From an uncultured Prevotellaceae bacterium (GTDB taxonomy: Bacteria > Bacteroidota > Bacteroidia > Bacteroidales > Bacteroidaceae), in assembly GCA_900315095.1 (NCBI GenBank), contig OMXS01000007.1:1-64000 (forward strand): 64,000 nucleotides of DNA, given 5' to 3'. Of the stretch, positions 50,026 through 58,794 are shown one piece after another; within the stretch, counting starts at the first letter, position 1; each line of letters starts with the position of its first letter. Made by a program: the position numbers and the translations under genes. The notes beneath the pieces were generated by a model, which was not told the origin of the DNA, did not search any database, and saw nothing but the letters and a program-made list of their open reading frames with translations.

Positions 50026-51003
50026 ATGCATAAAAAGAAAACGATGGATATAAAAGAATTCTTGTCGGAGTGGAACAATGACGACGACAGCATCGAGGTA
50101 AAGACAAGCGGCTCCACAGGCACGCCAAAGAAGATGAGGGTGAAGAAGAGTCGTATGCTGGCATCTGCGCGCCGCACTAACGACTTCTTTGGCTTGAAGA
50201 AAGGTGACCGCACCCTGCTGTGCATGAGTCTTGACTATATAGCAGGCAAGATGATGGCGGTGAGGGCTATAGAGCGCGGTTTTCAGATGGACGTTATTGA
50301 GCCGTGTGGCCATCCTTTGGCCCATCTTCCCTCATTAGGGGGAACTGAGAGGGGGTATGACTTCATCGCAATGGTGCCCATGCAGGTGTGGAATTCCCTT
50401 CACGATGAGAAAGAGCGTGCGCGACTGTGTGAGACAAAGCAACTGCTCATCGGAGGCGGTGAGATAAGTCGTGAGATGGAGTCGTTGCTGGCACCGTTGC
50501 CTTGTCGTTCATGGAGTTCCTACGGCATGACCGAGACTCTCTCGCATATCGCATTACGGCGCATTGGCAGCGGATTATGGTATGAACCGCTATCTCAAGT
50601 AAACCTTTCGCTTGCAGATGATGGCTGCCTTATAGTTAACGACGAGGCTACAGGGGCGTTAAACATGAAGACTAACGATATCGCAGAGTTTGATGCCGAT
50701 GGCATTCGCTTTCGCATACTGGGAAGAAAGGACAATGTCATCTGCTCTGGCGGAATAAAGATTCAGGCGGAGGAGGTGGAGCGCATCATCGCCGACCACT
50801 TCACGTTGCCTTTCATGATTACCCGCAAGAAGGACGAGAAGTTCGGCGAGGTGGTGGTGATGGTTATCGAGAGCATCGAACGCGCGGCAATAGACACTGC
50901 CCGAAAAGTGTGCCAAGACTTCCTCCCAAAATACTGGCAGCCACGAGATTACATGACTGTGGAGAAACTGCCGAGAACAGAGACTGGAAAGGTTAAACGC
51001 TAA
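50026..51003 (+). CDS. menE: o-Succinylbenzoate--CoA ligase MenE (short form)
   Basis: 325 residues, shorter than most MenE proteins because the N-terminal region is reduced. The AMP-binding motif KTSGSTGTPKKMRV (about 26-39), SSYGMTETLSHIALR (about 165-179), GRKDNVICSGGIKI (about 233-246) and the C-terminal lysine in PRTETGKVKR are present. It activates o-succinylbenzoate for menaquinone synthesis. Residues about 101-109 (PSLGGTERG) look like an insertion from a GC-rich repeat. ATG 50044 is a possible alternative start. Confidence 0.85.
   Translation: MHKKKTMDIKEFLSEWNNDDDSIEVKTSGSTGTPKKMRVKKSRMLASARRTNDFFGLKKGDRTLLCMSLDYIAGKMMAVRAIERGFQMDVIEPCGHPLAHLPSLGGTERGYDFIAMVPMQVWNSLHDEKERARLCETKQLLIGGGEISREMESLLAPLPCRSWSSYGMTETLSHIALRRIGSGLWYEPLSQVNLSLADDGCLIVNDEATGALNMKTNDIAEFDADGIRFRILGRKDNVICSGGIKIQAEEVERIIADHFTLPFMITRKKDEKFGEVVVMVIESIERAAIDTARKVCQDFLPKYWQPRDYMTVEKLPRTETGKVKR
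50327..50355 (+). repeat. GC-rich palindromic repeat inside menE
   Basis: CCCTCATTAGGGGGA followed by ACTGAGAGGGGG resembles the C/G-rich palindromic repeats that Bacteroidetes genomes carry between genes. Here it encodes PSLGGTERG in frame between two well-conserved parts of MenE. Confidence 0.5.
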
Positions 51004-51006
51004 GAG

Positions 51007-51042
51007 TCCTTTCATAGCGAAGGTAGAAAGAACTCTCAACCT
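51007..51042. repeat. Partial copy of the GCTTTCATAGCGAAG repeat
   Basis: CCTTTCATAGCGAAGG then TAGAAAGAACTCTCAACC matches the middle of the element at 54018-54066 and the copy in the Pif1-like gene. It occupies the entire gap between the menE stop and the AddB-like stop. Confidence 0.7.
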
Positions 51043-53934
51043 TTAAAGCCAGCACATTTTACTGTATGGGCATAGCGAGCAGCGGTCGGTAACTTCCGTT
51101 GGAACGAAGGTTGTCTTGGTGTCCAGCATTTCGCTTATTGTTCTTTTCATGTTTTCGAGGAATTCCGTCTCGAGAGTTGCAATGTCATCGATATACTCCC
51201 TGTTGCTTTTCGTTCCGAAGAAGAGTACAGGATTGGTGTCCTCTGCCTGCGAGAACTGTATGAACAGCAATGCCGGCGATACGGGCTTGCTGTGTTTCTT
51301 CTGACGACTTATCAGCAGCGAGTAAAGCATCGACTGCAGGTAATAGTCGCGATGTCCCTTGCCGCTGATGCTTGTACTGAACACCTCGTCAACACCTTTA
51401 AGTGGAGTGTCAATTTTTGTGGCGCTTGTCTTGTAGTCGATGACGCGAATCACCTCACCATTGCCGTTGTTCACCATGTCTAGACGGTCGATGCGGCCTC
51501 CCACCTTTATCTTTCTTGTGCCGTCGGGGGTGTTGATGTCAAAGTCCTCAAAGACGTCTGTCTCGAGATCGATGATGGTGAATGGTGCCAGACGAATGTC
51601 CAGTTTTATCAGCGTCTCGATGTATTTCCTTATCACCTCGCGGTTTATCAGTTGTATGCCGTTGTATTTCGGCTTGAAGGCAGAGTTCTTGTCCACCTTG
51701 AACAGTTCTATCTTGAATGCCTCGTCAATGGCGCGGTAGATGGCGGCCTTGTCTTTCAGCATCTTTTCAAGGATGTCGCGGGTTATTATCTTGCCTTTCA
51801 GAGGCGTGTAGAGAATCTCCGAAGCATCGTGGAACACCAGTCCGAAGATGCGGTTGTCCATGCTGTCGTCGTCGGCGATATCGTTCTCCTTCAGCCGTGC
51901 CACATAGTTGTAGAAGAATCTCAGCTGGCAATAGATATAGGTGTTTATTGCTGTGGGCGACAGTTTCCCTATCTTGCCCAGGGCAGCAGCCACCTCACCC
52001 GTCTTGCTAATCTCCTTGGGATGTGTCGTCTGTGTGTGCTGTCCAGCCGAAAGCGCCTCCCTTGTTATTGTCCACGACTCTGGCTTCTCCACGAGCAACT
52101 GCAGCATGAATCGCGACATCTCTCCCGACTGCACTCCGTCGGTGGAGTTGTTGTATACGATGGTCACGTCTTTGCACCGTTGTATTATGCTGTTGAAGTA
52201 ATAGGCATAGACCGACACCTTGTTCTCTACCGTTGTCAGTTCGTGTCCGTAGCGAATGGAGTGGGGTATGAACGACGAGTCGCTGACGCCTTTAGGCATT
52301 TTTCCCTCGTTGCACGACAGCAGCAGAACATGGTCGAAGTCGAGGTTACGCGTCTCCAGCACTCCCATTATCTGCACTCCTTCTGCCGGTTCTCCGTGGA
52401 ACGGTATTGACGTGGAGTCGATTATCTGCATCGTCAGTCGTTTGAGTGTGTCAAATCCCACCACGAGGTCGCCCTCAGTTATCAGGGTATCTATTCTCGT
52501 GAGCAGAGTGTACATCCTGAACAACGACTCCACGGCGAAACTGTTCTCCTGTTCGTTGCTCTTCGGGAATCGTTGCGCTATGTATTTAACTATATCTGCT
52601 AATCTTCTTATTAGCAATGCGTTATAGTCTTTTGCTGTAATATCAAAAGGAGCGAAAAGCAGAGATAATCCCTCGTCTGTTGCCAGTTCTTCTGCCGTTG
52701 GGAAATAGCGGTGTTTCTCGTTGAGGTTCTTGCGCAGTTGCGTTGCATTTTCAGAGATATAGCGAGCGTAAGGATGTGTCAGCATGTTGTTGATGAAGTG
52801 CAGTCGGAACACCTTGCCGTCTGCCACATATCCCTCGCTTTGCAGAGAGAAGAAACTGTTTACGAGTGTTGTTATTGGAGCCTGCGAGAGAGGGTAGCCT
52901 GTTGTCACGTTCACGGCAGGGATGTCTTCGGGCAGGCAATGTATGATGGTTTTCAGTAACGACTCGTCGCACATCACCACGGCAGTCCTGCGCCCGTCTG
53001 CCATGCGGTTGTTCTCCTTGAACCATTGACTTACATATCGTGCCTGGATGTTCTCCGTCGGAGCGCTGATATACTTCACCTGCTTTGCCTCCTTCATGGT
53101 ATCGAAGACATCGGTGCGCGTGTCATCGAGTTCGTTGGGGAACTTCTCCTTCAACCGCTTGATGTACTTGCTTGCTTCGTTGGCGACATTGTCTCGGCCG
53201 TGCATGAAGAACTCGTCGTAATCCCAGTAGAACAGCGCCTTGCCTTCGTCCTTGAGCATGTTGAAGAGGCGTGTCTCCACCTTCTGCACCACGTTGAATC
53301 CCACGAAGATGTACTTCCCGCTGTCAGTCCTGAACTGTCCGCTCTCCACTACCTTCCTGTATAGCGCTCCTTCGTATGCCAGCCCCTGGCTCTCGAGGTT
53401 CTCGTTGAACTTATGGTAAATCTCCGCAAGACTGTTCCATATCTTCAAGAAGTTGTCTTTCAGTTTAGAGTTGTCGGAGACAACAACATTGAAGAACCTC
53501 TCTATGGCGGTCTTCTGCTCAGGCGTGAACTCTATGCTGCTCTCCATTTCGTGGAATGCCTTGATGTTCGAGAACACCGCGTCGGCATCGGCCATGTTCT
53601 TGTCGATGTCGTCGAAGTCGGCAATCATCAGTTGTCCCCATCCGAAGAACTTGTCGAGCGTGAGGTCTGCCGTGTCGTGGTAAACGGAGTACACTTTGAA
53701 TAGTTCGCACACTAGTTTCACGGTGTCTGCCACCACGGTGCTTGTCTGCTGGCGGAACAGTTCGCTGATGGTGATGTAGCGCGGGCTCCATATCGGTTTG
53801 TCGCACTTTGAGGCGAGTATCTCGTTAAGGAAGAGAGACGCGCGCTTGTTAGGGAAAACGATGGTGATGTCCGACAGGTCGCTGCCGTGTTTCTTCAATA
53901 TGTCTTCTGCTATATGCTCTAAAAACTGCTTCAT
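51043..53934 (-). CDS. AddB-like nuclease subunit (PD-(D/E)XK)
   Basis: 963 residues from ATG 53934. The N-terminal part has a helicase-like fold but no Walker A lysine (ITIVFPNKRASLFLNEILA), as expected for a structural subunit. The C-terminal nuclease domain shows KVGGRIDRLDMV and VIRVIDYKTS (Asp...Asp-x-Lys). One cysteine in NTYIYCQLRFFYNY and three in RCSLCPYSKMCWL at the end fit an iron-sulfur staple like that of AddB and Cas4-type nucleases. It pairs with the AddA-like gene immediately upstream. An open frame extends to 53988 but is encoded by repeat sequence. Confidence 0.85.
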   Translation of the reverse strand: MKQFLEHIAEDILKKHGSDLSDITIVFPNKRASLFLNEILASKCDKPIWSPRYITISELFRQQTSTVVADTVKLVCELFKVYSVYHDTADLTLDKFFGWGQLMIADFDDIDKNMADADAVFSNIKAFHEMESSIEFTPEQKTAIERFFNVVVSDNSKLKDNFLKIWNSLAEIYHKFNENLESQGLAYEGALYRKVVESGQFRTDSGKYIFVGFNVVQKVETRLFNMLKDEGKALFYWDYDEFFMHGRDNVANEASKYIKRLKEKFPNELDDTRTDVFDTMKEAKQVKYISAPTENIQARYVSQWFKENNRMADGRRTAVVMCDESLLKTIIHCLPEDIPAVNVTTGYPLSQAPITTLVNSFFSLQSEGYVADGKVFRLHFINNMLTHPYARYISENATQLRKNLNEKHRYFPTAEELATDEGLSLLFAPFDITAKDYNALLIRRLADIVKYIAQRFPKSNEQENSFAVESLFRMYTLLTRIDTLITEGDLVVGFDTLKRLTMQIIDSTSIPFHGEPAEGVQIMGVLETRNLDFDHVLLLSCNEGKMPKGVSDSSFIPHSIRYGHELTTVENKVSVYAYYFNSIIQRCKDVTIVYNNSTDGVQSGEMSRFMLQLLVEKPESWTITREALSAGQHTQTTHPKEISKTGEVAAALGKIGKLSPTAINTYIYCQLRFFYNYVARLKENDIADDDSMDNRIFGLVFHDASEILYTPLKGKIITRDILEKMLKDKAAIYRAIDEAFKIELFKVDKNSAFKPKYNGIQLINREVIRKYIETLIKLDIRLAPFTIIDLETDVFEDFDINTPDGTRKIKVGGRIDRLDMVNNGNGEVIRVIDYKTSATKIDTPLKGVDEVFSTSISGKGHRDYYLQSMLYSLLISRQKKHSKPVSPALLFIQFSQAEDTNPVLFFGTKSNREYIDDIATLETEFLENMKRTISEMLDTKTTFVPTEVTDRCSLCPYSKMCWL

Positions 53935-53935
53935 T

Positions 53936-54089
53936 ATAATTGATAATTTACAATTGAAAATTGATAACTCCTCGCGACGGGCGCACACGGGGGTACGCCC
54001 CTACAACTTCTAACTCCTCGCTCGACCCTGAAAGGGGCGCTTTCATAGCGAAGCGGAGAAAGAACTTCTAACTTCTAACTCCTAACTCC
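53936..54089. repeat. Composite repeat element between addA-like and addB-like genes
   Basis: In order: heptamers ATAATTG, ATAATTT, ACAATTG, AAAATTG, ATAACTC (53936-53970), the stem module GACGGGCGCACACGGGGG with its partner ACGCCCCTACAA (53976-54006), one AACTTCTAACTCC pair, the GCTCGACCC...GCTTTCATAGCGAAGC module (54018-54066) and four more AACTYCT heptamers. The last units overlap the end of the AddA-like gene (stop at 54075). Confidence 0.85.
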
Positions 54090-57000
54090 AATGATTTCGT
54101 TTTTATCTACATACCAGAGGTAGCCCTCGATGTTCTGATGCCCCATGTCGTCCAGCAGTCGCATGTAGCGGCGCACCTGCTCACGGTGTCCGTCCTTTGG
54201 AGTGCCGAACTTATAGTCAACCACTATGGTGGTGGTGCCGTCGGTCATCACGCGGTCGGGGCGGTGTTCCCTCATCTTGCCGTCCACGTTCTCCAGTATG
54301 GTGCACTCTCTGAATGTCTTCCATTTTCCTGAGAACCACTCTGCAGCGACGGGGTTGTCAAGGCATTTGTTAACTGCCGCTGTGAGGTCGTCGTGAGTCA
54401 CCTCGTCATAGAGTATGCCGTCTTGCTCCATCTCTTTCATCACACGTTGCACGTCGTCTTTAGTGTCTATCTGCGAGAAGATGTTGTGCAGGATGTTGCC
54501 TCGCTTGATGTATGACGCGTGTTTCAGAGCCTCGTCTTCTTCGTCGAGGGTGAACTCTATGCTCTTGTTGCTCTGCCTGAAAGTTACGGGCACGGGGAAC
54601 GACTTCACGTCCACCATCACCTTCTCGGTGTCTTGTGTGAACACGTTCTTGGTGGTGTTCTCCTCCTTCTCCTTGCACTCCTTGAAACTGCCGTAATGGA
54701 ACACCAGCGTCTCTTCGTCCTCTTCAAGCGTTGCCCCATCGAGCATGTCTTTCACCTCGTCGAGCGACTGCTGTAATATGGCTGAACGCCCTGCGTTGCC
54801 GCTGTTCTGGCCTATAACGTATAGGTTGTTTGCTGCGCGTGTGAATGCCACATATAGCAGGTTCATGTTGTCCACGGTGGTCTGCAGGTGCTCGAACTTG
54901 TAGTCTTCGGCGAAATAACTGTCGCCCATCTCCTTGTTGCACCTGACGGGTATCAGCGGCATCTGGCAGAACGGTTCCTTGTCGGTGTGGCACCATAGCA
55001 TGTCGTTGCCGCCAGTCTTCCAGTTGGCGAAGGGCAGAATCACGTTGTCGAACTCCAGTCCCTTGCTCTTGTGTATGGTAAGCAGTCGGATGCCGTCTAT
55101 CTCGTCGCTCTTGATAGTCTTCTTGTGGAAGTCCTCGTCCCATTGTTGCAGCAGAGCGTCAATGCCGGGAGAACATTCGTCAGCAAACTCGCTTGCTGCG
55201 TCGTAGAAAGCACAGACGTATGCACTCTGGTCGCTCAGGCGGTCGATACCTAACACATTATAAATATGTTCTATGAGGTCGGCAAGCGGCATCTCTGTCA
55301 TAGTGTCGAAGCCGTTGACAAACTCCTCGGGCAACAGGGCGTTAACGCTTTCCTCGGTGGCATTGCATAACTCATGGCTTAGGGATGACGTGCCAGGGTT
55401 GCTGATTCCTGCATAGTGCATTGCCAGAGTGGCGCGCATGAGCAGGTCGTCGGGGTGGAGCAGCAGCGAGAGCGCCTCTATAATCATGTTCACCGCAAGC
55501 GATGCATCCAGTCGGAAAGCCTCGTCGCTCACGATATGTATCTCGGGGCGCTCCTTCATGAATGTGTCTGCAATGAGCGCTATCTCCTTGTTCGACCTCA
55601 GCAGTATTGCAATCTTGTTTTGCGGCACGCCTCTGCCCAGCAGGGTGTCAACGGTGGATATTATCTTGTCGAGCGTGTTCTGCTGTAAGTCAGCCTGCGG
55701 GAATAGTGTTATCTCCACCTCGCCGCCGTCTTCACCTGTCGGTTTTTGCATAACGTTGCTGTATGCCGTTTCCAGTTGCTTTGCCATGTCGCCGCTTGTC
55801 TCTCTCTCCGTGTCTGCCTCATTCTTCACAGCCACATCGAAGAAAACGTTGTTGAACGTCACGATGTTTCTGGCAGATCGGCGGTTTTCTTCCATCGGCA
55901 CAACATCGAGTTCTTCTTTCTTGAAAATGCTTTTGATGTTGTTCAGCAGTCGCCAGTCGCCCGAGCGCCACCGGTAGATGCTCTGCTTCACGTCGCCCAC
56001 GATGAGGTTCTGTGCCACATCCTCCACGGCGGGGTTGGCTCGGCTCATGCAGTCGCGCAGCAGCACGAGGAAATTGCCCCATTGCACGGTGCTTGTGTCC
56101 TGGAACTCGTCTATCATGATGTGGTTCACCTGCGTGCCTATCTTCTCGTAGATGAATGGCGAGTCGCTGTCCTTGATGAACTCTGCCAGCAGTTGCTGAG
56201 TGTCGCTGAGCAGGAAGCGGTTGGCGTCGGCGTTCATCTCTCCTACCTTTTTCTCTATCGCCCCCAGCAGTCGCAGCTGGTTGATGTATCTTAGCGACAT
56301 TCGCGCGGTGTTATACTTTGGCAGATTGCTTTTGAAATTCTTTGCAGCCTCTTTGTATAGCGGTGCCAGGTGTTGCTCAGCCATGTCGAGCAGTTCGGGG
56401 CGTTTCTTCGCTGCACCCTTCAATACCCATACGGTGTGGTCGTCGAGGGCATCTGTGTAGGTCTTTGCGCCCATGTCCTTCTGAGAGAACTTGCCTTCAG
56501 CCAACTTCTTGAAGTATCCGCACATGGTCTTGTTCAGGTCTGCCGTGTCAATGCCTTTCTCTTCAAGAATCTTTTGGAACCGCGGTTCGTAACTTGCCAT
56601 CGTGGTCTCAAAATCGTTTACAATCTTGTACATGCTGGCGGAGAAACTCTCGAAGCGTTCGTCGTCGTTTACTACTTTGTTTATCTCGTCACGCTTCTCT
56701 TTATATACATCCTTGAAGATGGTCTTTCCGAACGACTTGATGTTCTTTGTCACGTTCCAGCTTTTGTTGTCGGCAATGTTCTTCGAGATGAAGTCGATGA
56801 TCCATGCCAGTTCGCGGTCGTCAGAAGACAGTTCCTCTATCATCTGGTCCACCGCCAGTTCCTCCACATCCGAGTCGTTGAGCCCCACGCGCAGGTTGGC
56901 TGCCAGTCCCAGTTCGTGAGCGAGATTGCGCAGCACGCCCTGGAAGAACTTGTCTATCGTCTGCACCTTGAAGTGGTCGAAGTCGTGGATGAGGTGGGTG

Positions 57001-57281
57001 AGTGCTATGCCTGCCCTGCGGCTCACCTCGGCGCTGTCCATCTTCAGTTCCGTGCACACCTTCTCTGCGTAACTGTTAGAGTCGGGCAACTGTTTCCAGA
57101 TACCGTACAACTGCGACATTATGCGCTGCTTCATCTCCTCCGTCGCCTTGTTGGTGAATGTCACAGCGAGAATCCCCTTGTGGGCCCATTCGGGATTCTT
57201 TATCATCAGTTTTATGTATTCCACCGCCAGGCGGAATGTCTTGCCGCTGCCGGCACTCGCGTTATATACTTTCAGTTGCAT
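54075..57281 (-). CDS. AddA-like helicase-nuclease (UvrD family with PD-(D/E)XK domain)
   Basis: 1068 residues. RecB/AddA-type motor of double-strand break resection. Walker A ASAGSGKTFRLAVEY (about 9-23), motif II MIDEFQDTSTVQW (about 393), III VGDVKQSIYRWRSGDW, V LTIHKSKGLEFDNVI and VI LLYVAFTRAANNLYV are intact. The C-terminal nuclease domain carries LHNIFSQ, HRPDRVM and TTIVVDYKFGTP. Together with the AddB-like protein it should form an AddAB complex. Its own promoter is at 57302-57309. Confidence 0.9.
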   Translation of the reverse strand: MQLKVYNASAGSGKTFRLAVEYIKLMIKNPEWAHKGILAVTFTNKATEEMKQRIMSQLYGIWKQLPDSNSYAEKVCTELKMDSAEVSRRAGIALTHLIHDFDHFKVQTIDKFFQGVLRNLAHELGLAANLRVGLNDSDVEELAVDQMIEELSSDDRELAWIIDFISKNIADNKSWNVTKNIKSFGKTIFKDVYKEKRDEINKVVNDDERFESFSASMYKIVNDFETTMASYEPRFQKILEEKGIDTADLNKTMCGYFKKLAEGKFSQKDMGAKTYTDALDDHTVWVLKGAAKKRPELLDMAEQHLAPLYKEAAKNFKSNLPKYNTARMSLRYINQLRLLGAIEKKVGEMNADANRFLLSDTQQLLAEFIKDSDSPFIYEKIGTQVNHIMIDEFQDTSTVQWGNFLVLLRDCMSRANPAVEDVAQNLIVGDVKQSIYRWRSGDWRLLNNIKSIFKKEELDVVPMEENRRSARNIVTFNNVFFDVAVKNEADTERETSGDMAKQLETAYSNVMQKPTGEDGGEVEITLFPQADLQQNTLDKIISTVDTLLGRGVPQNKIAILLRSNKEIALIADTFMKERPEIHIVSDEAFRLDASLAVNMIIEALSLLLHPDDLLMRATLAMHYAGISNPGTSSLSHELCNATEESVNALLPEEFVNGFDTMTEMPLADLIEHIYNVLGIDRLSDQSAYVCAFYDAASEFADECSPGIDALLQQWDEDFHKKTIKSDEIDGIRLLTIHKSKGLEFDNVILPFANWKTGGNDMLWCHTDKEPFCQMPLIPVRCNKEMGDSYFAEDYKFEHLQTTVDNMNLLYVAFTRAANNLYVIGQNSGNAGRSAILQQSLDEVKDMLDGATLEEDEETLVFHYGSFKECKEKEENTTKNVFTQDTEKVMVDVKSFPVPVTFRQSNKSIEFTLDEEDEALKHASYIKRGNILHNIFSQIDTKDDVQRVMKEMEQDGILYDEVTHDDLTAAVNKCLDNPVAAEWFSGKWKTFRECTILENVDGKMREHRPDRVMTDGTTTIVVDYKFGTPKDGHREQVRRYMRLLDDMGHQNIEGYLWYVDKNEIIGVRS

Positions 57282-57301
57282 AGGCTAATCAATTTTACAT
57301 G

Positions 57302-57309
57302 CAAAGATA
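57302..57309 (-). promoter_or_regulatory. Bacteroidetes -7 element for the addAB-like operon
   Basis: TATCTTTG on the minus strand, 21 nt upstream of the start codon. Confidence 0.6.
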
Positions 57310-57587
57310 ATGAAAAAATCTGAGAAAGGCGAAAGATTCATACCTATAAATTCCCATTTTTATCCATTCTGCCGCCATCGCTATGGCGACTGGTATATGT
57401 TTCGCGGTGCCGAGGCGCGTCATTGGGGCGATTAGAGGTGCCTTCTGGCGGTGCTGTTGATGATGAGTGGCGGTCTCGCGGAGCATCTCTGCTGCGCTCT
57501 GTCAGGGCTGTTGCGGTGCGGAGCATCTCTGCTGCGCGGTGGGGTGGTGGAGCCCTGTGTGACTATGTATCGCGCGTTATGAAGAAC

Positions 57588-57836
57588 AATACAAAGATAC
57601 AAAATGAAAGGGCTTTTTGCAAGAAAAAACGCGAATTTCTTCCGACCATTTAAGGTCGGAAAATTTTGCCCTAAAAGTGGCGAAACCCTTTGTTTCAGGG
57701 CGTTTCAGCCAAGGTCGGAAAGGGTCGGAAATAGGTCGGAAAAAAGTTGGGTGATGGGTGTAGGTTGTTTGGTGTTGGTGGTCGCAAGGGCGAGCGGGTG
57801 GTCAGAACTATTAGCAATTAGCCAACACCCATCACT
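57588..57836 (-). repeat. Promoter-bearing intergenic element, copy L
   Basis: Read on the minus strand it holds heptamers (57746-57836), three TTCCGACC boxes (57718-57743), a conserved stretch (GGCTGAAAC, AAACAAAGGGTTTCGCCA), a hairpin TTTTCCGACC/GGTCGGAA (57640-57663), and a promoter (TTG at 57620-57622, 20-nt gap, TATCTTTG at 57592-57599). About 160 nt align to copy R (60295-60457) at roughly four of five positions by eye. Confidence 0.85.
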
Positions 57837-57839
57837 TTT

Positions 57840-58094
57840 AACAGAGTCAACAGAGTCAACAAAGTCAACAAAGTCAACAGTCAACAAAAGGGGTTTTTGA
57901 GATTTGCATGGTGATAGACATCTGGCTGTGGTGGATGTTATGAAAATATATGTATATATATTTTATATTATATATATATTATAATATATATATAATATAA
58001 GAAATGAGACACATAAAATCCTGAACCCCGAAAAGGGCTTTTGTTGACTGTTGACTTTGTTGACTTTGTTGACTTTGTTGACTTTTGTTGACTC
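57840..58094. repeat. Inverted 9-bp tandem repeats around an AT-rich core (element B)
   Basis: The left arm (57845-57890) has AGTCAACAG, AGTCAACAA, AGTCAACAA, AGTCAACAG, TCAACAAAAG. The right arm (58038-58094) is its inverse built from TTGTTGACT units (five copies). Between them lies about 150 bp whose centre (57945-58000) is almost pure A/T with TATATA palindromes. Confidence 0.9.
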
Positions 58095-58188
58095 TCCGCG
58101 TCTTTCCCTGATTATGGTTCTTTGCAAGCAAGACGGGCTCTTTACAATCCCATAATGTGATGATTGTCATGATTTTGTACAAGTTTTT

Positions 58189-58219
58189 TTTGCACGTATG
58201 TAAAAAATGTGTAAATTTG
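58189..58219 (+). promoter_or_regulatory. Promoter of the 58.2-kb lipoprotein gene
   Basis: TTTG at 58189-58192 and TAAATTTG at 58212-58219 with 19 nt between, 20 nt before the ATG. Confidence 0.7.
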
Positions 58220-58239
58220 CGGACAATTAATCGGAGTTT

Positions 58240-58782
58240 ATGAGAAAAATACTGATTATTATGGGGATATTATCCTTGACTTCGTGCGTCATCACATTTC
58301 CAGGAACAAGATACAAGCACCTTACAGAAGACCAAAAGAAAAGAGTCGTGGTCTGCAATGCGCCTATCGATAGCCTTACCAATGATGGCAATGTTTATCT
58401 GGTCACGATAGAACAGATGCAGAAGTTCTTAAAATCCAAAGACAGAGTACTCATTTACGAATATGCGTCCTTTTGTCAATCTGATTATTGTCTGAATCCT
58501 GCTGCAATAGAAAATGAATGCACAAAGGCTGGTGTCCAGTGTTGCATAGTTTCAGTAAGTTATGAAGATGTTTTCAATATTTCAGTTCGGAATACTCCAA
58601 TACTGGCAATTGAACCCGCCACGCTAGGAAAGAAAATCGGCAAAGATTGCAGTAAGGTTTTCTTTGACAAATTAACAGGTACAACATGGAAGACCCGGGG
58701 CTATGGCAGGTACTACTATTACATAAAAGGCGAATTCAAAGGGTGCTATGATAATTATGCTGATGCCCTGACAGGTAATTAA
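58240..58782 (+). CDS. Lipoprotein of unknown function
   Basis: 180 residues with a lipoprotein signal (ILIIMGILSLTSCVITFPG, lipidated Cys16). The body has a possible thioredoxin-like pattern: RVLIYEYASFCQSDYC contains Cys-x4-Cys, and NTPILAIEP could be a cis-proline strand. I cannot assign a family. It appears more AT-rich than the core genes and starts a four-gene rightward pocket. A GNAT gene follows at 12 nt. Confidence 0.65.
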   Translation: MRKILIIMGILSLTSCVITFPGTRYKHLTEDQKKRVVVCNAPIDSLTNDGNVYLVTIEQMQKFLKSKDRVLIYEYASFCQSDYCLNPAAIENECTKAGVQCCIVSVSYEDVFNISVRNTPILAIEPATLGKKIGKDCSKVFFDKLTGTTWKTRGYGRYYYYIKGEFKGCYDNYADALTGN

Positions 58783-58794
58783 ATTCTAGTTTAT

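Larger units (their letters stand above)
57282..58239. other. 958-bp gene-free region packed with repeat elements
   Basis: From left to right: a GC-rich stretch (57345-57580) with a 20-bp direct repeat (GCGGAGCATCTCTGCTGCGC at about 57478 and 57517), the promoter-bearing element copy L (57588-57836), the inverted 9-bp tandem repeats with AT-rich core (57840-58094), then about 90 bp of spacer and the promoter of the next gene. Short open frames here are translations of repeats. Confidence 0.8.

Noticed and set aside
57295-57486. 63-codon minus-strand frame upstream of the AddA-like gene
   Set aside because: It overlaps the AddA promoter and a direct-repeat region, and the composition (Arg, His, Ala) looks like translated GC-rich repeats.
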